The notes below the pieces were generated by a model that saw nothing but the letters and a program-made list of their open reading frames with translations, made no database searches and was not told where the DNA came from. A stretch of DNA of 64,000 bases from Streptomyces sp. WP-1. GTDB lineage: Bacteria > Actinomycetota > Actinomycetes > Streptomycetales > Streptomycetaceae. Shown here in pieces: positions 62,408-64,000 of the stretch. The stretch lies in NCBI RefSeq assembly GCF_030450125.1, contig NZ_CP123923.1, positions 1,674,001 through 1,738,000 on the forward strand, given 5' to 3'. The position numbers were made by a program, and so were the translations under genes. How positions within the stretch are numbered: the stretch's first letter is position 1; each line of letters opens with the position of its first letter.

Positions 62408-63403
62408 TTGTCCCAGGAGACGGGTAGGGTCCAACTGCCCACCCCACGCGCCCACCTGACGTCGGACCGGACCCGCGCCACGCTGGCGGTGCAGAGCAAG
62501 TTCCTTGCCGGGGCCAGGGAGTTCCTGGTCGGCGAGGGCTTCCAGGAGCTGCTGCCGCCCACGATCGGACCGGTCACCGACCCCGGCGCCCGCGGTGCCA
62601 AGCAGGTCGACATCGACTACTACGGGCACCGCTACAAGCTGATGACCAGCGGAATCCTGTACAAGCAGGCCTCCCTGCTCAGCTTCGACAAGATCTTCCA
62701 CGTGGCCCCGAACGTGCGACTCGAACCGCTGGAGACCGCGGTCACCCACCGCCACCTGGTGGAGTTCCACCAGCTCGACGTGGAGATCGGCGAGGGCTCC
62801 CGCGAGGACGCCCTGGACATCGCCGAGCGGCTCACGAAGCACGTGGTGGAGTACGTCCTCGTGCACGCCCAGCCCGAACTGGCGGTGCTCGGCCGCGACT
62901 TGGAGGCATTCAAGCAGATACTCGCCGGCCCCTACGGCCGCCGGAGCCACGCCGACGTCGTCGCGGACCTCCAGGCCCGCGGGCACGCGCAGGAGGCCGG
63001 TGCGGAGGTGGACTGGGAGGGCGAGGAGATCATCTCCCGGGCCGCCGCCCACCCCTTCTTCATCACCGACTACCCCAAGGGCTCGCGCGGCTTCTACGAC
63101 AAGGAGAGCACGACGGAGCCGGGGGTGCTGCGCAACTTCGACCTCATCTTCCCGGGCGGTTTCGGCGAGATGATGAGCGGAAGCGAACGCGAATCCGACT
63201 ATCGCAATCTCGTCATGCGCATCCGGGAAACCGGCGAGAACCCCGCCAAGTATGACTGGTACTTGACGCTGGCCCGCGAGGGACTCCCGTCCAGCGCCGG
63301 CTTCGGGCTCGGCGTGGAGCGCTTCACCCGGTTCCTGTGCGGCCTCGACGCGGCCTGGCAGGCGTCGGGCTACCCGAAGCTCCCGGGGGACCCGCGGCCA
63401 TGA
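62408..63403 (+). CDS. Asparagine-synthetase-like class II aminoacyl-tRNA synthetase paralogue
   Basis: This 331-residue protein has the class II catalytic core of Asp/Asn-tRNA synthetases: motif 2 FHVAPNVRLEP... THRHLVEFHQLDVEI and motif 3 SSAGFGLGVERFTRFL. It lacks the N-terminal anticodon-binding domain. Archaeal enzymes of this kind make asparagine from aspartate without tRNA, so here it may amidate an aspartate analogue such as 3-methylaspartate (inference). TTG start with AAAGG about 8 bases upstream; the stop overlaps the next start (ATGA). Confidence 0.88.
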   Translation: MSQETGRVQLPTPRAHLTSDRTRATLAVQSKFLAGAREFLVGEGFQELLPPTIGPVTDPGARGAKQVDIDYYGHRYKLMTSGILYKQASLLSFDKIFHVAPNVRLEPLETAVTHRHLVEFHQLDVEIGEGSREDALDIAERLTKHVVEYVLVHAQPELAVLGRDLEAFKQILAGPYGRRSHADVVADLQARGHAQEAGAEVDWEGEEIISRAAAHPFFITDYPKGSRGFYDKESTTEPGVLRNFDLIFPGGFGEMMSGSERESDYRNLVMRIRETGENPAKYDWYLTLAREGLPSSAGFGLGVERFTRFLCGLDAAWQASGYPKLPGDPRP

Positions 63404-64000
63404 CCGATCTCCACGCCCCGGGCTTCCCCCGGCAGCAGGTGGCGGAACGCGCCCGGCACGGCACCGCGTCGGCGTTCCCCGAAGCCGCCGGCTACGGGAC
63501 GACCATGTTCGGGCAGGGGCCCCCGGAGCCGGACGTGCCCCTGGACGCGATCGACCGGACCCGGCTGGTGCCCCCGGTCTTCGTGCCCCGGCGCCTTGAG
63601 CGGCTGATCGACCTGGGCCGCGAGCCGGTGGTGTCGGACGCCGAACTCGCCACCACCATCGGGGGGTTCAGCGCTCCGCTGCCGGTCTACGTCTCCGCGT
63701 TCGGCTCGACCCGGGTCGCCAGCGGCGACCTCGGCCAGGCCGTAGCACGCCAGGCGGGCCGGCTGGGCATCCCCATGGTCATTGGCGAGAACATCGTCCC
63801 TGTCGCCGGATACGGCCGCATGACGGAGACGGCTCCCAGCTCGCTGCTGCAAAGGATCACGGAGTACGCCGCCGCCGTCCCCGACGGACAGGGCGGTGTG
63901 GTCGTCCAGCAGAGCACCGAGGACGCCGACGCCGAGGTCTGGAACCTCGTCTACAGCGATCCCGCGGTGCAGCCGCTGCTCGAATCGGGCCGTCTGGCCT
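63400..64000 (+). CDS. FMN-dependent alpha-hydroxyacid dehydrogenase/glutamate-synthase-like protein (partial)
   Basis: The first 200 residues of a TIM-barrel FMN enzyme are visible. LPVYVSAFGSTRVASGDLGQ followed by ARQAGRLGIPMVIGENI resembles the FMN-binding start of lactate oxidase, type 2 IPP isomerase and the glutamate synthase large subunit. The gene runs off the window. It is coupled to the asparagine-synthetase-like gene by a 4-base overlap and is likely another tailoring enzyme. Confidence 0.8.
   Translation, partial: MTDLHAPGFPRQQVAERARHGTASAFPEAAGYGTTMFGQGPPEPDVPLDAIDRTRLVPPVFVPRRLERLIDLGREPVVSDAELATTIGGFSAPLPVYVSAFGSTRVASGDLGQAVARQAGRLGIPMVIGENIVPVAGYGRMTETAPSSLLQRITEYAAAVPDGQGGVVVQQSTEDADAEVWNLVYSDPAVQPLLESGRLA

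Overview
The window is GC-rich throughout, with strong third-position GC bias, frequent GTG/TTG starts and ATGA/GTGA overlaps. It also carries families typical of the genus: a cvnABCD conservon with two P450s, XRE-DUF5753 and PucR regulators, WXG-like proteins and F420-type luciferase-like enzymes. All of this points to a Streptomyces chromosome (inference from gene content). No rRNA, tRNA or CRISPR array was recognised.

Layout. 0-4.7 kb: a KimA-like potassium permease behind a KdpD sensor kinase. 4.8-5.9 kb: a lipoate ligase. 6.1-8.7 kb: a translationally coupled four-gene set with a WXG-like large protein and a membrane protein, possibly a secreted effector and its immunity protein. 8.8-10.6 kb: a divergent quinone oxidoreductase/TetR pair with a 42-bp palindromic operator. 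10.7-13.9 kb: a probable mobile element made of an active tyrosine recombinase, a small HTH protein and a zinc-ribbon protein whose recombinase domain has lost its catalytic residues, preceded by nested palindromes. 14.9-23.9 kb: a catabolic cluster for hydantoin or reductive pyrimidine degradation (NCS1 permease, F420-type oxidoreductase, hydantoinase, two nitrilase-family amidohydrolases, PucR regulator, class III aminotransferase). 24-29.8 kb: XRE regulator and methionine aminopeptidase, a ClpC-like ATPase and a gamma-glutamyltransferase. 31-34.3 kb: exonuclease III, a metallo-beta-lactamase-fold protein and a fused PcaD-PcaC whose nucleophile position reads Ala. 34.5-39.5 kb: an IS remnant, LysR and AraC regulators and two FAD monooxygenases, with a GC-rich tandem array between two of them. 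39.9-46.9 kb: accessory genes, including a GntR regulator that shares the operator CTAGT-NN-ACTAG with a divergent dapF paralogue and a desaturase-like membrane enzyme, followed by a decaying GntR/ABC pair. 47-52.5 kb: the conservon. 52.8-53.4 kb: a secreted protein with an internal duplication. 53.4-64 kb: a biosynthetic-type gene cluster that runs off the right edge.

The right-hand cluster is the most interesting part. Eight minus-strand genes, seven of them overlapping or one base apart, encode an SsuD-like monooxygenase, an MFS exporter, a B12-binding subunit and a catalytic subunit resembling glutamate mutase, a PP-loop ATPase, two ATP-grasp ligases and a flavin reductase. Divergently, an asparagine-synthetase-like class II aminoacyl-tRNA synthetase paralogue overlaps an FMN-dependent dehydrogenase. 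The inferred logic is to make a 3-methylaspartate-type amino acid, amidate or ligate it without NRPS modules, oxidise it and export it. No PKS or NRPS gene is visible and I could not match the set to a known product.
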